From contig NZ_CP141212.1 in NCBI RefSeq assembly GCF_035610345.1, forward strand, positions 315,976 to 379,975: 64,000 bases of DNA, given 5' to 3'. Below are positions 45,617-54,024 of the stretch, piece after piece; position 1 is the stretch's first letter, and every line of letters begins with the position of its first letter. Under the pieces are notes generated by a model. The model was not told the DNA's origin, searched no databases, and saw only the letters and a program-made list of their open reading frames with translations. The position numbers were made by a program, and so were the translations under genes. The DNA is from Sinorhizobium meliloti (lineage in GTDB: Bacteria; Pseudomonadota; Alphaproteobacteria; Rhizobiales; Rhizobiaceae).

Positions 45617-46120
45617 ATGAGCCTTACCGACTACTTCACCCGCCGCGCCGAATTCGACATTTTTGCGCTTGAAGAGGCCGATCTCGGCGCCGCGGCCGCG
45701 CTGCATCGCCAGCGCTTTGCCGCCGCCTGGAGCGACGGCGAAATCCATGGACTCCTGAGTCAGGAGACAGTGTTCGGATTCGTCGCGCGCCAGACCAATG
45801 CCAACGGCATGTTCCGGCCGGCCTTCGGCGGCTTCGTCCTGTCGCGGGCGGTCGCCGGCGAGGCCGAGATACTGACGATTGGGGTCGACCCCCGCTACGC
45901 GCGCTCCGGTCTCGGCTGGCGCCTCATGCAGGCGGCGATGCGGGAGGCCGCCGTCAAGGGAGCAGAGGCACTGTTCCTGGAAGTCGACGAGACGAACCAG
46001 GCCGCGATCGGTCTCTACGGAAAGCTCGGCTTCCGCAAGGTCGGGGAGCGGAAGGCCTATTACCAGGCGCGGCCCGGCGAGCGCAGCGCGGCGCTTGTCA
46101 TGCGGCTTGATCTTCGTTAG
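45617..46120 (+). CDS. rimI: Ribosomal-protein-alanine N-acetyltransferase RimI
   Basis: A 167-residue GNAT acetyltransferase. The acetyl-CoA-binding motif is EILTIGVDPRYARSGLGWRLM (R-x-x-G-x-G type, residues about 87-107), followed by ALFLEVDETNQAAIGLYGKLGFRKVGERKAYY, typical of RimI. It acetylates the N terminus of ribosomal protein S18 in E. coli; other targets are possible. It is paired with tsaB. The TAG stop codon (46118-46120) lies inside the left arm of a RIME palindrome, so insertion of that repeat probably fixed the present C terminus. Confidence 0.92.
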   Translation: MSLTDYFTRRAEFDIFALEEADLGAAAALHRQRFAAAWSDGEIHGLLSQETVFGFVARQTNANGMFRPAFGGFVLSRAVAGEAEILTIGVDPRYARSGLGWRLMQAAMREAAVKGAEALFLEVDETNQAAIGLYGKLGFRKVGERKAYYQARPGERSAALVMRLDLR

Positions 46121-46220
46121 AGCATCTCGCTGTTTCATGGAAACACTGAAATGCTCTAACCCTTTGGGCCAACGCACTTCCGGACGGAAAACCGTTACAC
46201 ACTTTTCCTGGAAATGCTCT
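46117..46220. repeat. RIME-type rhizobial intergenic mosaic element
   Basis: About 104 bp with two palindromes. The first has perfect arms TTAGAGCAT (46117-46125) and ATGCTCTAA (46151-46159) around TGTTTCATGGAAACA. The second begins GCACTTCCGGACGGAAAAC and ends TTTTCCTGGAAATGCTCT. A diverged copy is at 61 kb and a remnant at 14.8 kb. Size, double-palindrome layout and sequence fit the RIME repeats described in rhizobia. It fills half of the gap between rimI and olsA. Confidence 0.82.
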
Positions 46221-46329
46221 GGAGCGAGATGAGGAAGGCGTGTGCGGTTTTCGCCCGTACCCCGCGTCTCAACCCATTGGTTCATGATTTCACGCAAACG
46301 GTGAAGCGCAGTTTGGAAGGTGCCTGCGG

Positions 46330-47199
46330 ATGATCAATTGGGTGCGGGTCGCTCTTTGCGGCATGCTGCTCGTCATGGTCTCGCTGGTGCTGATGCCGGT
46401 CCAGATCCTTTGCCTCTGGCTCGATCTGAAACCGCGGCGCCGCCTGCCGCGTCACTGGCATCGCGTCGCCTGCCTGCTGCTCGGCCTGCGCGTCCGCGTC
46501 CATGGCGAGCTCGACCGCCGGCGTCCCTTGCTCCTGAGCGCCAATCACGTCTCGTGGAAGGATATCCTGGTGCTTTCCTCGGTGGCGGACGTCGTTTTCG
46601 TTGCCAAGTCGGACGTCAAGAGCTGGCCGGTATTCGGGCTTCTCGCCCGCCTCCAGGCATCGGTTTTCGTGGAGCGCGAGCAGAAGCGCACCACCGGTCA
46701 CCAGGTCAATGATATCGGGCGACGTCTCGCCGATGGGGAAATCGTCGTGCTCTTCCCGGAAGGAACGACCTCCGACGGCAACCGGCTGCTCGACATCAAG
46801 ACCTCGCTGTTCGGCGCGGCCGCTTCGGCGGTCCCGCAGTCGCCGACCGGCGTGGTTCATGTCCAGCCGCTGGCGATTTCCTACACCGGCATCCACGGCA
46901 TGCCGATGGGTCGCTATCATCGGCCGATCGCCGCATGGCCGGGCGACATCGGTCTGGTGCCGCACCTTCTCGGGGTGCTCAGAGAGGGAGCCCTGGAGGT
47001 CGATGTCGATTTCGGCGAGGCGGTGGATTATGACCGGCACGCGAACCGCAAGGAAGTGAGCCGCCTCATCGAGCAGCGGATCCGCAAAATGCTGTCGGAT
47101 CGGCTGCGAGGGCGTTCCCGATCCGCCGCGAAGCTCGAGCCGGCTGCCGCACTCTCTGCGGCGCCCGACGTCCCGTCGGACGCGCGAAGGTCGCGGTAG
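46330..47199 (+). CDS. olsA: Lyso-ornithine lipid O-acyltransferase OlsA (PlsC family)
   Basis: A 289-residue PlsC-family acyltransferase. An N-terminal transmembrane segment (residues about 8-29, ALCGMLLVMVSLVLMPVQILC) precedes the HX4D catalytic motif NHVSWKD (His73, Asp78). The glycerol-phosphate-type motif FPEGTTSDG lies near residue 145. In S. meliloti OlsA acylates lyso-ornithine lipid made by OlsB. The position directly upstream of miaB and length near 290 match the characterised gene. A generic lysophosphatidate acyltransferase role is the alternative. GGAAGG lies upstream of the ATG. The tail after residue 260 is Arg/Ala-rich and variable. Confidence 0.85.
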   Translation: MINWVRVALCGMLLVMVSLVLMPVQILCLWLDLKPRRRLPRHWHRVACLLLGLRVRVHGELDRRRPLLLSANHVSWKDILVLSSVADVVFVAKSDVKSWPVFGLLARLQASVFVEREQKRTTGHQVNDIGRRLADGEIVVLFPEGTTSDGNRLLDIKTSLFGAAASAVPQSPTGVVHVQPLAISYTGIHGMPMGRYHRPIAAWPGDIGLVPHLLGVLREGALEVDVDFGEAVDYDRHANRKEVSRLIEQRIRKMLSDRLRGRSRSAAKLEPAAALSAAPDVPSDARRSR

Positions 47200-47312
47200 C
47201 ACTCTCAAATGCCTCAATCCGGGATCACCCTGAAAGGGTGGCCGGTCGCGGCTCGCGCCGTGCCGGCCCGAAAATGCTTCAACTTTGGGGCGCTATGCAC
47301 TAAAGAACCCGC

Positions 47313-48731
47313 ATGACCCAGGAAACCGCTCTTCTGTCGACGTCGCCCGAGGCGGGCGACCTGAACGTTCCGGCGCGCAAGGTCTTCGTCAAGACCTATG
47401 GCTGTCAGATGAACGTCTATGACTCCGACCGCATGTCGGATGCGCTCTCGCGCGACGGCTATGTTGCGACCGATGTCCTGGAAGACGCCGATTTCGTGCT
47501 GCTCAACACCTGTCATATCCGCGAAAAGGCTGCCGAAAAGGTCTATTCCGAGCTCGGTCGCCTGCGCGAACTGAAGAAGGCAAAGGCGCGCGAGGGCCGC
47601 GAAATGCTGATCGGCGTCGCCGGCTGCGTGGCCCAGGCGGAGGGCGATGAGATTCTCCGCCGCGTCCCGGCGGTCGATCTCGTCATAGGCCCTCAGACCT
47701 ATCATCGCCTTCCCGAGGCGCTGAAGCGGGCTCGCGCCGGCCAGCGTATCGTGGAAACGGACTATGCCATCGAGGACAAGTTCGTCCATCTGCCGGCGCC
47801 CGATAAGGCCAAGACCCGTGCGCGGGGCGTCACGGCTTTCCTGACCGTCCAGGAAGGCTGCGACAAGTTCTGCACTTTCTGCGTGGTACCCTACACGCGC
47901 GGCTCGGAAGTCTCGCGCCCGGTGTCACAGATCGTGGCGGAGGCGGAGAAGCTCGTCGAGGGCGGCGTGCGCGAAATCACCCTGCTCGGACAGAATGTCA
48001 ACGCCTGGCACGGCGAGGGTCCGCATGGGCGCGAATGGAGCCTTGGCGACCTCTTGCGGCGCCTCGGCGAAATCGACGGCCTTGCACGCCTGCGCTATAC
48101 CACCAGCCATCCGCGCGACATGGACGACAGCCTCATAGAGGCGCACCGGTCGATGGCGAAGCTGATGCCCTATCTGCACCTGCCGGTCCAGTCGGGCTCC
48201 GACCGTATCCTGAAGGCGATGAACCGGCGCCACACGGCTGCCGAATACCTGGCGCTCGTCGAGCGCATTCGTGCGGCGCAGCCCGACCTGGCGCTTTCGG
48301 GCGATTTCATCGTCGGTTTTCCCGGTGAGACCGATCAGGACTTCGAGGATACCCTACGACTTGTCGAGGAAGTGAACTATGCACAGGCTTTCTCGTTTAA
48401 GTATTCGACGCGTCCCGGCACGCCGGGCGCCGAGCTCAAGGAACAGGTTCCCGAGGACGTGAAGGCCAAGCGTTTGGAAATATTGCAGGCTTTGCTCGTA
48501 AAGCAGCAGCGCGGTTTCGCCGAGGCCTGTGTGGGTCGGGAGATCGACCTGCTCCTGGAGAAGCCGGGCCGCATGCCGGGGCAGCTCGTCGGCCGGTCGC
48601 CGTGGCTGCAGCCCGTGAATGTTGATGCAAAAGCATCGCAAATCGGTGACATTATCAGAGTGCGAATCACCAAGGCCGGGCCGAACAGCCTGTTTGCCGA
48701 GATGATCGGGGAATCGGACGCGAGGAGCTGA
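47313..48731 (+). CDS. miaB: tRNA-2-methylthio-N6-dimethylallyladenosine synthase MiaB
   Basis: A 472-residue radical SAM methylthiotransferase that adds ms2 to i6A37 of tRNAs reading UNN codons. The N-terminal UPF0004 domain has the three cluster Cys in [26 protein letters not shown] and [11 protein letters not shown]. The radical SAM CxxxCxxC is in [17 protein letters not shown] near residues 185-200. A C-terminal TRAM domain ends the protein. It needs Fe-S carriers such as NfuA. phoH starts 4 bases after its stop, giving the widely conserved miaB-phoH-ybeY-tlyC-lnt series. Confidence 0.96.
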   Translation: MTQETALLSTSPEAGDLNVPARKVFVKTYGCQMNVYDSDRMSDALSRDGYVATDVLEDADFVLLNTCHIREKAAEKVYSELGRLRELKKAKAREGREMLIGVAGCVAQAEGDEILRRVPAVDLVIGPQTYHRLPEALKRARAGQRIVETDYAIEDKFVHLPAPDKAKTRARGVTAFLTVQEGCDKFCTFCVVPYTRGSEVSRPVSQIVAEAEKLVEGGVREITLLGQNVNAWHGEGPHGREWSLGDLLRRLGEIDGLARLRYTTSHPRDMDDSLIEAHRSMAKLMPYLHLPVQSGSDRILKAMNRRHTAAEYLALVERIRAAQPDLALSGDFIVGFPGETDQDFEDTLRLVEEVNYAQAFSFKYSTRPGTPGAELKEQVPEDVKAKRLEILQALLVKQQRGFAEACVGREIDLLLEKPGRMPGQLVGRSPWLQPVNVDAKASQIGDIIRVRITKAGPNSLFAEMIGESDARS

Positions 48732-48735
48732 CCGC

Positions 48736-49791
48736 TTGAACGGACACGAACTGATTTCTTCCTCATCTCGCCAGTCGAAGACATCCGCGACGGACGCCAA
48801 TCACTTCGTGCTCACCTTCGAGAACAACCGCTTTGCGAGCGAGCTCTTCGGTCAGTTCGACCAGAATCTGAAATTGCTGGAAGAACGATTGCGCATCGAC
48901 GCCCGGCCGCGGGGAAACTCCGTCGCCATCTCCGGTGACGTCGTCGCAACCAATCAGGCGCGCCGTGCCCTCGACTATCTCTACGGAAGGCTGCAGAGTG
49001 GCGCTTCGATCGATACATCCGATGTCGAAGGTGCGATCCGCATGGCGGTCGCCGCCGACGATCAGCTGCAGTTGCCGACGATGGAGCGCAAAGCCAAATT
49101 GACAATGGCGCAGATTTCGACGCGCAAGAAGACAATCGCTGCGCGCACGCCGATGCAGGATTCCTATATCCGCGCCATGGAGCGGGCCGAGCTCGTCTTC
49201 GGCGTCGGTCCTGCGGGCACGGGCAAGACCTATCTCGCCGTCGCCCATGCCGCCCAGCTCCTGGAGCGTGGCGCGGTCGACCGGATCATCCTCTCGCGTC
49301 CGGCTGTCGAGGCGGGCGAGCGGCTCGGCTTCCTGCCCGGCGACATGAAGGAGAAGGTCGATCCCTATTTGCGTCCGCTCTATGACGCGCTGTACGACAT
49401 GATGCCGGGCGACAAGGTCGAGCGGGCAATCACCGCGGGGGTCATCGAGATCGCGCCGCTCGCCTTCATGCGCGGGCGCACGCTTGCCAATGCCGCCGTG
49501 ATCCTCGACGAGGCGCAGAACACGACGTCGATGCAGATGAAGATGTTCCTGACCCGCCTCGGCGAGAACGGCCGGATGATCGTCACCGGCGATCCGAGTC
49601 AGGTCGACCTGCCGCGCGGCGTAAAGTCCGGGCTCGTGGAGGCGCTGCAGATACTCAAGGGCGTGGAGGGCGTCTCGGTGATCCGCTTCAAGGATGCCGA
49701 CGTCGTCCGTCATCCTCTGGTGGCGCGGATCGTCAGGGCCTATGACAGCCAGACGGCGGTTCACGACGAGAGCGAGCAGAGCGATCGCTGA
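48736..49791 (+). CDS. phoH: PhoH-like ATPase
   Basis: A 351-residue PhoH-family (YbeZ-like) protein. A KH-like N-terminal part (FVLTFENNRFASELFGQFDQNLKLLEERL) is followed by a P-loop ATPase: Walker A GPAGTGKTYLAVAHA, Walker B AAVILDEAQNTTSMQMKMFLTR, and the RGVKSGL segment. It pairs functionally with YbeY in rRNA processing. The start is a TTG at 48736, supported by AGGAG 9 bases upstream and by homology from the first residues. The next in-frame ATG would remove the whole N-terminal domain. Confidence 0.92.
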   Translation: MNGHELISSSSRQSKTSATDANHFVLTFENNRFASELFGQFDQNLKLLEERLRIDARPRGNSVAISGDVVATNQARRALDYLYGRLQSGASIDTSDVEGAIRMAVAADDQLQLPTMERKAKLTMAQISTRKKTIAARTPMQDSYIRAMERAELVFGVGPAGTGKTYLAVAHAAQLLERGAVDRIILSRPAVEAGERLGFLPGDMKEKVDPYLRPLYDALYDMMPGDKVERAITAGVIEIAPLAFMRGRTLANAAVILDEAQNTTSMQMKMFLTRLGENGRMIVTGDPSQVDLPRGVKSGLVEALQILKGVEGVSVIRFKDADVVRHPLVARIVRAYDSQTAVHDESEQSDR

Positions 49792-49807
49792 GGCGGCCGC
49801 GTTTATC

Positions 49808-50314
49808 ATGACGGCATTGGACATTCAGATCAGCGTCGAGGCAGGAGACTGGCCGCCCGAAGAGGAGCTTCGGTCTTTTTGCGAGCGTGTTCTCGAGGCA
49901 GCGGCCGACTTTCTCGCGCGTGAGGAGAAGCAGCCGCTGCCGGCACAGGCGGCGGAACTGTCGCTGGTCTTCACCGACGATCAGTCGATCAGGGCGATCA
50001 ACGCGGAGTGGCGAGACCAGGACAAGGCGACGAATGTTCTGTCCTTTCCCGCCTTTCCGGTGACGCCGGGCAGGATGCCGGGGCCGATGCTCGGCGACAT
50101 CGTGGTCGCCCATGAGACGCTCAGGCGGGAGGCGGTGGACCTCGAAAAGCCCTTCGACGCCCATTTGACGCATCTTCTCGTTCATGGATTCCTGCATCTT
50201 TTCGGGTATGATCATATCGAAGACGACGAAGCGGAGAGAATGGAGGGGTTGGAGACTCGCATTTTGGCGCGTCTTGGCCTATCTGATCCCTACGGGGACC
50301 AACCCCCGCATTGA
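49808..50314 (+). CDS. ybeY: Endoribonuclease YbeY (16S rRNA maturation)
   Basis: A 168-residue zinc endoribonuclease needed for 16S rRNA 3'-end maturation and ribosome quality control. The S. meliloti homologue was described as SMc01113 and linked to Hfq-like phenotypes and symbiosis. The zinc site HGFLHLFGYDH (three His) is near residues 125-135. ELSLVFTDDQSIRAINAEWRDQDKATNVLSFP is the family signature. An in-frame upstream start at 49694 overlaps phoH and is not conserved. The tlyC-like gene follows 12 bases later. Confidence 0.95.
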   Translation: MTALDIQISVEAGDWPPEEELRSFCERVLEAAADFLAREEKQPLPAQAAELSLVFTDDQSIRAINAEWRDQDKATNVLSFPAFPVTPGRMPGPMLGDIVVAHETLRREAVDLEKPFDAHLTHLLVHGFLHLFGYDHIEDDEAERMEGLETRILARLGLSDPYGDQPPH

Positions 50315-50326
50315 CAGTTTGGAACG

Positions 50327-51490
50327 ATGAGCGACTTCAAGACACAGCCGGCCGCTGTCGCGACCGAGGAGGCGGAAGCCTCCGGCGACACCGAGGCCGG
50401 TAGTAGTACCGCCGCCCGATTCGAGGGCAGCAAATCCACATCATCATTTTGGAGCCGTGCCGCGCGTCTGTTGCGCGGTGTGAGCCCGTCGAGCCTGCGC
50501 GAGGATCTCGCCGATGCGCTCATGACGGACGCCGAAGGCAATGCGGCTTTCTCGCCCGAAGAGCGGGCTATGCTCAACAACATCCTCCGCTTCCGCGAGG
50601 TTCGGGTCGAGGACGTGATGGTTCCGCGAGCCGACATCGAAGCGGTGGACCAGAATATCACCATAGGCGAGCTCATGGTGCTCTTCGAGGAGTCGGGACG
50701 CTCGCGCATGCCGGTTTACAGCGAGGGGCTCGACGACCCTCGCGGCATGGTGCACATCCGTGACCTTCTTGCCTATGTGACCAAGCAGGCGCGCAACCGC
50801 CGCCGCAACGGCAAAGCCCATGCGGCGGCGACGGCGAACGGCGACAAGCCCGAAAGGGCGCCCCGGCAGATGAAGGCAGGCTTCGATCTTTCTCGCGTCG
50901 ATCTCGACAAGACGGTGGAGGAGGCGGGGATCGTCCGGCAGCTCCTGTTCGTGCCGCCGTCGATGCTCGCCTCGGATCTCATGCAGCGCATGCAGGCCGC
51001 GCGCATCCAGATGGCACTCGTCATCGATGAATACGGCGGAACGGACGGTCTCGTATCACTCGAGGACATCGTCGAAATGGTGGTCGGCGACATCGAGGAC
51101 GAGCATGACGACGAGGAAGTGATGTTCGCGCGCAGCTCGGACGACGTCTTCGTCGCCGACGCCCGGGTGGAGCTCGAGGAGATCGCCGAGGCGGTCGGAC
51201 CGGACTTCGACGTGCGCGAGCAACTCGAGGATGTCGATACGCTGGGCGGACTCGTCTTCGCATCGCTCGGCCGGATTCCTGTCCGCGGCGAGGTGGTGCA
51301 GGCGATTCCCGGCTTCGAATTCCAGATTCTCGATGCCGATCCGCGTCGCGTCAAACGCGTCAGGATCATGCGCAAGCGTCCGCCGTCACGCCGCCGCCTG
51401 CCGAAGGTCGAGAAGGAGCCGTTGCCCGATGCGTTCACCACGGCCGGCCCCACTGGGGCGGGTGCCCAGCCCCCGTCCTCGTTCGAATAG
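50327..51490 (+). CDS. tlyC: CBS-domain transporter-associated protein (CorC/TlyC family)
   Basis: A 387-residue soluble CorC/HlyC-type protein. The N-terminal 60 residues are low complexity (AVATEEAEASGDTEAGSS). A CBS pair follows at about 95-265 (RVEDVMVPRADIEAVDQNITIGELMVLFEESGRSRMPVY; IQMALVIDEYGGTDGLVSLEDIVEMVVGDIEDEHD). A CorC_HlyC domain ends the protein (about 275-360; LGGLVFASLGRIPVRGEVV). No DUF21 membrane domain is present, as in E. coli YbeX/CorC. The name hemolysin is historical. Roles in Mg/Co efflux or in ribosome maturation with YbeY are both proposed. Directly upstream of lnt. Confidence 0.9.
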   Translation: MSDFKTQPAAVATEEAEASGDTEAGSSTAARFEGSKSTSSFWSRAARLLRGVSPSSLREDLADALMTDAEGNAAFSPEERAMLNNILRFREVRVEDVMVPRADIEAVDQNITIGELMVLFEESGRSRMPVYSEGLDDPRGMVHIRDLLAYVTKQARNRRRNGKAHAAATANGDKPERAPRQMKAGFDLSRVDLDKTVEEAGIVRQLLFVPPSMLASDLMQRMQAARIQMALVIDEYGGTDGLVSLEDIVEMVVGDIEDEHDDEEVMFARSSDDVFVADARVELEEIAEAVGPDFDVREQLEDVDTLGGLVFASLGRIPVRGEVVQAIPGFEFQILDADPRRVKRVRIMRKRPPSRRRLPKVEKEPLPDAFTTAGPTGAGAQPPSSFE

Positions 51491-51643
51491 GGCCGGCTCG
51501 CCGTCGCCTTGAGAGGGGACAAGCAGCCACTTTTTTGGAAGACTGCCGCCGATTGATTCGGTCGTGCTGCGTGTGTCCTTGAATCCTCGAGGACAGGGTC
51601 CCGCGCAAGGTCTCCCCCACGTCCGGCGCCGACGGGAGGTTGA

Positions 51644-53239
51644 ATGGAAAGACTGGCAGGCAGAATCATACTTCTCTCGGGCGTGTCCCGAACATTCGTC
51701 GGCTTTCTCGCCGGCCTTCTGGCGGTGCTTGCCCAGCCGCCTTTCGGCATTTTCGCGGCGGCTTTCGTCTCCTTTCCCGTCCTTGTCTGGCTGATCGACG
51801 GGGTGGCGCCCGATCCCGGCGACGGCGTGCTGCGGCGGCTGATGCCGCCCGCGGCGATCGGCTGGTCCTTCGGTTTCGGTTATTTCCTGGGTGGTCTCTG
51901 GTGGCTGGGCAATGCGCTTCTGGTCGAGGCGGACGCGTTCGCCTGGGCGCTGCCGCTCACCGTCGTCGGCCTCCCGGCCGTTCTGGGGCTCTTCTACGCG
52001 CTGGCGGTCGTCATTGCCCGCAGCCTCTGGTCGGACGGCTGGGGCCGGATCGCCGCCCTCGCGCTCGGCTTCGGCATCGCCGAATGGCTGCGCGGTTTTC
52101 TCTTTACCGGCTTCCCCTGGAATGCCATCGGCTATGCGGCCATGCCGATGCCCTTGATGATGCAGTCGGCCAGCGTCGTCAATCTTTCGACGATCAACAT
52201 GCTGGCCGTTTTCGTCTTCGCCGCGCCGGCTCTGATCTGGACGGGCAAGGGCGCGCGCGCCGGTCTCGCCATCGCCGCAGCGCTCTTTGTGGCGCATGTC
52301 GCTTTCGGCTTTTACCGGCTCGCCCAGCCGGCACCTGTGCCGCTCCAGCCGGAGATGAGCGTCCGCGTTGTCCAGCCGGTGATCGACCAGGCCAAGAAGC
52401 TCGACGACCGCGAGCGTCTGTCGATTTTCGAGGACCATCTCTCGCTGACGGCCGCCCCGGTCCAGGATGGCGCCAAACGGCCGGACATCGTCGTCTGGCC
52501 GGAAACGTCGATCCCTTTCATCCTCACCGACAATCCCGACGCCCTGGCGCGGATCGCCGACGTTCTCCAGGACGGGCAAGTTCTCGTCGCCGGCGCCGTC
52601 AGGGTCGAGGATGCCGGTGCCGGACTGCCGCCGCGCTATTACAATTCGGTCTATGTCATCGACGATCGAGGGCAGATCGTCGGTGCGGCGGACAAGGTGC
52701 ATCTGGTGCCTTTCGGTGAATACCTCCCGTTCGAGGATCTGCTGACCTCCTGGGGCCCGAGCTCCGTCGCGGCCTCGATGCCTGGCGGTTTCTCAGCGGC
52801 CAGCACCCGCCCGATGCTGACCTTGCCGGGCGGCCGGCGGATCTATCCGATGATCTGTTACGAGGCGATTTTCGCCGACGAGGTGGACGGCAATGCCCGG
52901 CTCGCAGACGCGCTCCTCAACATCACCAACGACGCCTGGTTCGGCGATACCCCCGGCCCGCGCCAGCATTTCCATCAGGCGCAGCTCCGCGCGGTCGAAA
53001 CCGGAACTCCGATGATTCGTGCCGCGAATACTGGTATTTCAGCAGTTGTTGATGCACGTGGTGTTTTAGTGCTAGTATTGGGCTACAATTACAAGGGGGT
53101 TCTAGACACAATTCTGCCGGGAAAACTGCCTACGCTCACAAATATCGCAACGCGCAGCCAAATTTTTTGGCTGACGATGGGAATTCTATTTCTGGTTGCA
53201 GTAATATCGCGTTCAGGTTTTAATATTAGGAAGAATTGA
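51644..53239 (+). CDS. lnt: Apolipoprotein N-acyltransferase Lnt (ActA)
   Basis: A 531-residue polytopic inner-membrane enzyme adding the third acyl chain to lipoproteins. Six to seven N-terminal helices precede a nitrilase domain with the catalytic triad Glu (VVWPETSIPF), Lys (ADKVHLVPFGEYLPF) and Cys (PMICYEAIF). S. meliloti/medicae mutants in this gene (actA) are acid sensitive. The last 75 codons (from about 53015) switch to AT-rich codons (TTA, CTA, ATA, AGG) unlike the rest of the gene. That segment encodes the end of the nitrilase domain and the final helix. It probably doubles as the promoter area of phrR. Confidence 0.95.
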   Translation: MERLAGRIILLSGVSRTFVGFLAGLLAVLAQPPFGIFAAAFVSFPVLVWLIDGVAPDPGDGVLRRLMPPAAIGWSFGFGYFLGGLWWLGNALLVEADAFAWALPLTVVGLPAVLGLFYALAVVIARSLWSDGWGRIAALALGFGIAEWLRGFLFTGFPWNAIGYAAMPMPLMMQSASVVNLSTINMLAVFVFAAPALIWTGKGARAGLAIAAALFVAHVAFGFYRLAQPAPVPLQPEMSVRVVQPVIDQAKKLDDRERLSIFEDHLSLTAAPVQDGAKRPDIVVWPETSIPFILTDNPDALARIADVLQDGQVLVAGAVRVEDAGAGLPPRYYNSVYVIDDRGQIVGAADKVHLVPFGEYLPFEDLLTSWGPSSVAASMPGGFSAASTRPMLTLPGGRRIYPMICYEAIFADEVDGNARLADALLNITNDAWFGDTPGPRQHFHQAQLRAVETGTPMIRAANTGISAVVDARGVLVLVLGYNYKGVLDTILPGKLPTLTNIATRSQIFWLTMGILFLVAVISRSGFNIRKN

Positions 53240-53264
53240 CGTAAAACCCCTAAAATTGCATAGT
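53236..53264 (+). promoter_or_regulatory. Candidate promoter of phrR
   Basis: TTGACG (53236-53241), a 17-base spacer and CATAGT (53259-53264). The -35 overlaps the lnt stop codon. Transcription would begin near 53271, leaving a leader of about 105 nt. A second, weaker TTGCAG-N17-TTTAAT (53196-53224) lies inside lnt. The surrounding 350 bp is AT-rich compared with its neighbours. Confidence 0.5.
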
Positions 53265-53375
53265 GTATTTCGCCATCAACCTTCGCCTGCCGTCGAGCGT
53301 GACAGGGTTGCCGCAGCGCATATTTTGCAATGCGGGGTTGCTGGTAACGTAAACAGCGTGTTTAGGAAGGCGAAT

Positions 53376-53795
53376 ATGATCGAGAATAAGAAGAAACCGA
53401 ACCCGATCGACATTCATGTCGGTAGCAGGATTCGCCTTCGTCGGACGATGCTTGGCATGAGCCAGGAGAAGCTCGGCGAGAGTCTGGGGATTACCTTCCA
53501 GCAGATCCAGAAGTACGAAAAAGGCACGAACCGCGTCGGCGCGAGCCGGCTGCAGAACATTTCGCAGATACTCAACGTGCCGGTGTCGTTCTTCTTCGAG
53601 GATGCTCCGGGCGATGGCGGCGGCACCGGGCCGGGGATGGCCGAGGCGTCGAGCTCCAACTACGTCGTCGATTTCCTGTCCTCCTCGGAAGGGCTGCAGC
53701 TCAACCGCGCCTTCGTGAAAATTTCCGACCCGAAGGTCCGGCGCAAGCTGGTAGACCTCGTTAAAGCACTGGCCGCCGAGGCGGAGAGCGAATAG
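53376..53795 (+). CDS. phrR: XRE-family transcriptional regulator PhrR
   Basis: A 139-residue regulator with an N-terminal Cro/C1 helix-turn-helix (residues about 13-70; IRLRRTMLGMSQEKLGESLGITFQQIQKYEKGTNRVGASRLQNIS). The C-terminal part is short and Ser/Gly-rich, ending DPKVRRKLVDLVKALAAEAE. Position directly downstream of lnt (actA) and size match phrR, a regulator induced by low pH and other stresses in S. medicae WSM419. The family also resembles Caulobacter and Brucella regulators of this fold. The start at 53376 follows AGGAAGGCGAAT. The earlier in-frame start at 53256 is less likely. A strong terminator follows. Confidence 0.82.
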   Translation: MIENKKKPNPIDIHVGSRIRLRRTMLGMSQEKLGESLGITFQQIQKYEKGTNRVGASRLQNISQILNVPVSFFFEDAPGDGGGTGPGMAEASSSNYVVDFLSSSEGLQLNRAFVKISDPKVRRKLVDLVKALAAEAESE

Positions 53796-53819
53796 GCGGC
53801 AAGTCGCCCGGCACGAAAG

Positions 53820-53842
53820 AAGCGGCATCAAGCCGCTTTTTT
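53820..53842 (+). terminator. Rho-independent terminator after phrR
   Basis: AAGCGGC, loop ATCAA, GCCGCTT (53820-53838), then TTTT, 24 bases after the phrR stop. It ends the miaB-to-phrR plus-strand series. Confidence 0.88.
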
Positions 53843-54002
53843 CGTATGGAGACTGCTGTCCGAGCTCCAACCCTGCCGATAGGGACGGCAGCGCTTCGAG
53901 GCTGCGCATCCGACAAGGCGCGCTGGCGGCGGCTCACTCCCGCGAGCGAAAATTTTCCCTCAAGTCCGCATTTTCGGGAAAGCGGAACGTCGCAGTGATG
54001 CC

Positions 54003-54024
54003 GATATAAAGATATATTTATGTC
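54003..54024. promoter_or_regulatory. AT-rich palindromic operator upstream of metK (SahR-like)
   Basis: A 22-bp imperfect palindrome starting GATATAAAG and ending TTTATGTC, with 9 of 11 base pairs symmetric. It is in the 302-bp gap between phrR and metK, 73 bases before the metK ATG. Operators of this type upstream of metK, ahcY, metF and metH have been assigned to the ArsR-type regulator SahR in Proteobacteria. The assignment here is by resemblance and context. Confidence 0.55.

Noticed and set aside
46117..46220. Insertion sequence or transposon remnant between rimI and olsA
   Set aside because: No transposase, no terminal repeats of IS type and no target duplication. The double-palindrome structure fits a RIME repeat.
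53015..53375. Recent horizontal insertion or phage attachment site at the lnt 3' end
   Set aside because: The lnt frame and its final transmembrane segment remain intact, there is no flanking direct repeat or integrase, and the composition is better explained by overlapping control sequences.
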